A stretch of DNA of 8,324 nt, from the NCBI GenBank assembly GCA_009774655.1, contig VSOD01000178.1:1-8324 (forward strand), read 5' to 3'. The stretch is from Lachnospiraceae bacterium. Lineage in GTDB: Bacteria; Bacillota_A; Clostridia; Lachnospirales; Lachnospiraceae. Both the position numbers and the translations under genes were made by a program. Under the pieces are notes generated by a model. That model made no database searches. It was not told where the DNA came from and saw only the letters and a program-made list of their open reading frames with translations. Positions 6,213 to 8,324 of this stretch are shown one piece after another; position 1 is the first letter of the stretch; the number at the start of each line of letters is the position of its first letter.

Positions 6213-6247
6213 TATAGTTAACGACATTAGAAATTTCGTTTACTATA
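6213..6247. repeat. Inverted repeat, 12-bp arms, upstream of the 94-residue gene
   Basis: TATAGTTAACGA (6213-6224) and TCGTTTACTATA (6236-6247) are inverted copies with one mismatch around an 11-base centre that contains GAAATTTC. It overlaps the stop of the 28-codon ORF and lies about 30 bases upstream of the 94-residue start. It could be an operator, a recombination site or a deletion scar. The stem is AT-rich and lacks a T-tract, so a terminator is less likely. Confidence 0.5.
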
Positions 6248-6329
6248 ATTCATAGTTCACCGCTTTTTCCTTTTCAAACTCTACTTTGTCATCCTTTTCC
6301 ATTCTGGCTTCATAAAAATCAATCTTCAT
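6243..6329 (-). CDS. Short ORF of 28 codons, possibly a truncated gene start
   Basis: It encodes MKIDFYEARMEKDDKVEFEK and then EKAVNYEL before TAG. The codons look used and highly charged, and AGGGATGTATAG precedes the ATG. The sequence has the feel of the first strand and helix of a longer protein. N-termini of element-borne RadC/JAB-domain proteins read somewhat like this, but the similarity is too short to claim. The stop falls inside the inverted repeat 6213-6247, which may mark where the rest of the gene was lost. It may otherwise be a real microprotein co-transcribed with the 94-residue gene. Confidence 0.35.
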   Translation of the reverse strand: MKIDFYEARMEKDDKVEFEKEKAVNYEL

Positions 6330-6441
6330 CTATACATCCCTGTCCTTTCCATAAAATCAGGGACATGCTACTTGCCTGCCCCACCGCTCACAATTATTGA
6401 AAAACTTCTTCTGACTGCATAACCCGTTTCCTCTACGCACT

Positions 6442-7428
6442 CTATTTTCCATACTTCGAAAAATATTCCTGTGCCATTTGCAGAGAAATATTTAATTTGA
6501 TCTGGAGCTTATCCAATATCTCTTTGTCTGAAAGGCCAAAGTCAACACCTGTTTCAACGATACCCGCTGCCTTGCCTTCTACTATCCCTTCCTCTCTGCC
6601 TTCTGCTCTGCCTTCTGCTCTGCCTTCCTCTCTGCCCTCATTTTTTATCCGCTTCGCCTCATAATCAAGAACTCTTCCACCCATAACCTGTTTCACTCCT
6701 TCCCTAACATTTTCATATTTCCTGGCAATATGCACCAATACTTTATTCGCCATATCCATAATGGTACATTTTGTATACTCACTGATCACCCCGGCATTTA
6801 ACAGCTGCTCAATCCTGTCTGTTATATCTTTATATTCTCTCTGCAGTTCTCCTAATTTACCCTTATCTCCGTTATACTCTTTAAAACGCCTCTCATGAGA
6901 AAAGATATAGAATGGAATCAGGAACAGCAGTCCCTTCTCAAAAATCTCATCTATGCTATATTGCTGCGATTTCATAACGGGGATAGGATAACCAACCGTA
7001 CCACCGGGTGTGATGATCTCTATCTCCATCCGGTCCGGTGTCGCATCATCGCATCGCAGGAACAATACAGCAGAGTTCGGCAATGTCACTGTAAGGACAT
7101 CTTTTTTTATCTCTCCCTCATCTAATGCGATCTGGGTATCGTACTCAAAAAACCTGACCAGCATACTGCTGTCCGCGCTGCTCTGGCATTCCCAATGATA
7201 CTTCTTTGACCTTGTCCCTGCTATTATCTTAAAACTCGTATCTGATATCCGTTCTTCTCCATCTCCGTCCTGGCGGTTCATGAAGTGTTCATTTGGTGAA
7301 AAGACAATCTTTTCTTTCCCTGTATACCGCTCTCCGAAAACTTCATTGATCAAGGGTATAATCAGACTACTGCAGTCATTGAGCAGTGTACGAAATACGT
7401 CATCATATGGTGTACTAACAAGCCTCAT
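6442..7428 (-). CDS. Rpn-like PD-(D/E)XK nuclease with GREEG repeat tail
   Basis: The 328-residue protein has an N-terminal PD-(D/E)XK-like nuclease domain: D63 in ISDTSFKI and the E-x-Q form of the last motif in YHWECQSS (E80, Q82), then SMLVRFFEYDTQIAL (88-102). A helical region (155-260) leads to a GREEGRAEGRAEGREEG repeat (265-281). The tail (296-326, VDFGLSDKEILDKL...MAQEYFSKYG) is also found in the neighbouring Rpn gene. Rpn proteins are DNA nucleases first linked to recombination and later to phage defence. AAAGGAGG five bases before ATG 7428 is strong. It lies about 45 bases after the remnant following the upstream Rpn gene, so they are probably one transcript. A possible internal start at 6684 (80-residue product) has AAGGAG 11 bases upstream. 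The family call is good, the subfamily less certain. Confidence 0.82.
   Translation of the reverse strand: MRLVSTPYDDVFRTLLNDCSSLIIPLINEVFGERYTGKEKIVFSPNEHFMNRQDGDGEERISDTSFKIIAGTRSKKYHWECQSSADSSMLVRFFEYDTQIALDEGEIKKDVLTVTLPNSAVLFLRCDDATPDRMEIEIITPGGTVGYPIPVMKSQQYSIDEIFEKGLLFLIPFYIFSHERRFKEYNGDKGKLGELQREYKDITDRIEQLLNAGVISEYTKCTIMDMANKVLVHIARKYENVREGVKQVMGGRVLDYEAKRIKNEGREEGRAEGRAEGREEGIVEGKAAGIVETGVDFGLSDKEILDKLQIKLNISLQMAQEYFSKYGK
6586..6636 (-). repeat. 12-bp tandem repeat encoding GREE/GRAE units
   Basis: About four copies of a 12-base unit encode GREE-GRAE-GRAE-GREE-G (residues 265-281 of the Rpn-like protein). Because the unit is four codons, slippage changes the linker length without breaking the frame. 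The encoded stretch should be a charged helix or coiled coil between the nuclease part and the C-terminal tail. Confidence 0.75.
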
Positions 7429-7473
7429 GTCATCCTCCTTTGTAAATGACTGTTGTTTAACCTCCTGCCGTTT

Positions 7474-7524
7474 TTAGTATTCCGACATCATCTTAAACAA
7501 TGTCATATATCCATGCCTCCTATA
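7474..7524 (-). pseudogene. Duplicated remnant of an Rpn gene tail, including ribosome binding site and ATG
   Basis: Directly after the stop of the upstream Rpn gene, and in the same frame, the DNA encodes YRRHGYMTLFKMMSEY and TAA. This parallels REWRHEYMTLLMRDQE inside that gene (residues 186-200). At DNA level GGAGGCATG-x-ATATATGAC-x-TTGTT matches the internal copy over 25 bases with two differences, 201 bases away. The GGAGG (7516-7520) and the ATG at 7506, nine bases apart, would allow translation of a 10-residue peptide. Confidence 0.6.
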
Positions 7525-7707
7525 CTATATAGCAGAATCCAGTACATATTGCTCTGCTTCTTCATGGGATAAATGAAACTTTTCCTGCAGCTTTTCTACA
7601 ATCTCAGAATCAGATGCGCCAAAATCCCGGCACATAACGATCGCTCCATATATTCCTTTTCTCATGCCCTTTTCCATGTTCTCCTGATCCCGCATCAACA
7701 ACGTCAT
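7525..7707 (-). other. Candidate internal ORF (RpnS-like, 60 residues) nested in the Rpn gene
   Basis: Within the Rpn frame, GGAGG (7717-7721 on the opposite strand) sits nine bases before ATG 7707. Translation from there gives a 60-residue helical product (MTLLMRDQENMEKGMRKG to the normal C-terminus). E. coli Rpn genes encode a small in-frame C-terminal protein that blocks the full-length nuclease. The position here, after the nuclease domain and before the C-terminal tail, fits that arrangement. Expression is inferred only from the ribosome binding site. Confidence 0.5.
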
Positions 7708-8324
7708 ATATTCATGCCTCCATTCCCGATTCTTTCTTGCCTGTTCTACTGCCTTCTCCAATCTTTGTACAAAATCATCCGCTGACTCTTTTCCCGCTAC
7801 ATAATCGAGAAAAGCTCTTAACTCTTTACTGACATCATCCTGGCCGCTGTCAGCATTCAAGAATATTTTTACTGCTCCATCTTTCAGGAAAACACTGTTA
7901 TCCTCTTTACATATATTTTCAAAAGTATAGATGTGCCTTCCTTTTTCAAAAAGATCAAACGGGCAGATAAAGATAATATAACTCGGCTTTAATCTCTTGT
8001 AGTGCTCCCCTTTGTCAATCAGCTGTAAGTCTATCATACTCTGATAGTGCCGGCTCCGTTTAGGCAGTTCTTTTGTATCTACAACCTGCATTTCGATATC
8101 GTAAACAGTGCCTTTCCCATCACGCACATAGACGTCCAGTCTGACGCTTTTCGCGTCCATATCGAGTCTGATACTCTTTTGCGCTTCCGGATATTCTATA
8201 TGGTCGATTTCCAAATCCGGCAGTATTCTCTGCAGTAATTCTTTGCACAATTCCGCATCCTGCATGATTTTACCGAACATGAACTCATTGGATATCCTTA
8301 AAGATTCCCATATTGTATTAAGTT
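7525..8324 (-). CDS. Rpn family PD-(D/E)XK nuclease, 5' end outside the window
   Basis: The frame stays open through the window edge. Upstream of the first in-window Met (8280) it reads LNTIWESLRISNEF, which continues the usual Rpn opening (ISNEFMFGKIMQ), so the start lies beyond 8324 and 8280 is not the start. Numbered from Met 8280, the active-site region is RLDVYVRDGKG (D49) and YDIEMQ (E63, Q65), followed by RSRHYQSMIDLQLIDKG and SYIIFIC, all typical of the Rpn/PDDEXK transposase-like family. The C-terminal part (about 155-251) is helical and ends with the tail DFGASDSEIVEKLQEKFHLSHEEAEQY, shared with the next gene. Known relatives cut DNA and act in phage defence or recombination. The core motifs are intact. 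An internal start at 7707 may give a short C-terminal product. Confidence 0.9.
   Translation of the reverse strand, partial: LNTIWESLRISNEFMFGKIMQDAELCKELLQRILPDLEIDHIEYPEAQKSIRLDMDAKSVRLDVYVRDGKGTVYDIEMQVVDTKELPKRSRHYQSMIDLQLIDKGEHYKRLKPSYIIFICPFDLFEKGRHIYTFENICKEDNSVFLKDGAVKIFLNADSGQDDVSKELRAFLDYVAGKESADDFVQRLEKAVEQARKNREWRHEYMTLLMRDQENMEKGMRKGIYGAIVMCRDFGASDSEIVEKLQEKFHLSHEEAEQYVLDSAI

Noticed and set aside
5421..7428. Similar openings MELVSTPEEAV (101-residue protein) and MRLVSTPYDDV (Rpn-like protein)
   Set aside because: The likeness ends after about ten residues and the proteins are otherwise unrelated in length and pattern; most likely chance.

Overview
The window looks like an accessory region of a Gram-positive gut anaerobe, most likely a clostridial (Lachnospiraceae-type) genome. 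The reasons are the AT-leaning intergenic DNA, strong GGAGG-type ribosome binding sites, and protein families (Uma2, Rpn, excisionase-like HTH, small orphan proteins) that resemble those of this group. The assignment rests on style and family recognition, not on a database search. There are no rRNA or tRNA genes, no complete insertion sequence, no CRISPR array and no integrase here.

Layout. (1) 1-360: a small XRE-family repressor-like gene on the plus strand. It converges on a decayed relaxase-like fragment (359-625, minus). (2) 688-945: a 63-residue orphan gene on the minus strand, with a consensus ribosome binding site and a notable promoter-like element. (3) 943-1990: a Uma2-family PD-(D/E)XK nuclease gene with terminator and palindrome downstream, and a doubtful 62-codon ORF upstream. 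(4) 1991-2373: non-coding, with a 16-bp-arm hairpin. (5) 2374-5028: one large protein that combines an N-terminal archaeo-eukaryotic-type primase (AEP) domain, a Cys/His cluster and a C-terminal superfamily 2 helicase. It faces away from a 61-residue excisionase-like HTH gene (5152-5337). This pair looks like the replication/maintenance module of an integrated mobile element. (6) 5376-6330: a minus-strand cluster of small orphan genes (28, 94 and 101 codons plus a possible 9-codon leader). (7) 6442-8324: two consecutive minus-strand Rpn-family PD-(D/E)XK nuclease genes; the upstream one is cut by the window edge.

How it may work together. The primase-helicase and the excisionase-like protein would serve a mobile element whose integrase lies outside the window, and the relaxase remnant is a further trace of mobilisation genes. 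The Rpn genes are the most interesting part. E. coli Rpn proteins are phage-defence nucleases held in check by a small protein translated from an internal start in the same gene. The upstream Rpn gene here has an internal GGAGG with an ATG nine bases on, which would give a 60-residue C-terminal product. The same GGAGG-to-ATG segment is repeated, with two mismatches over 25 bases, just after the gene's stop codon.

A second unusual signal is a pair of near-identical promoter-like elements, TGTCA-N5-TGTCA-N11-TATAAT. They lie about 4.9 kb apart, each ahead of small orphan genes and each lacking a normal -35 box. This suggests a shared activator for two small-gene units.
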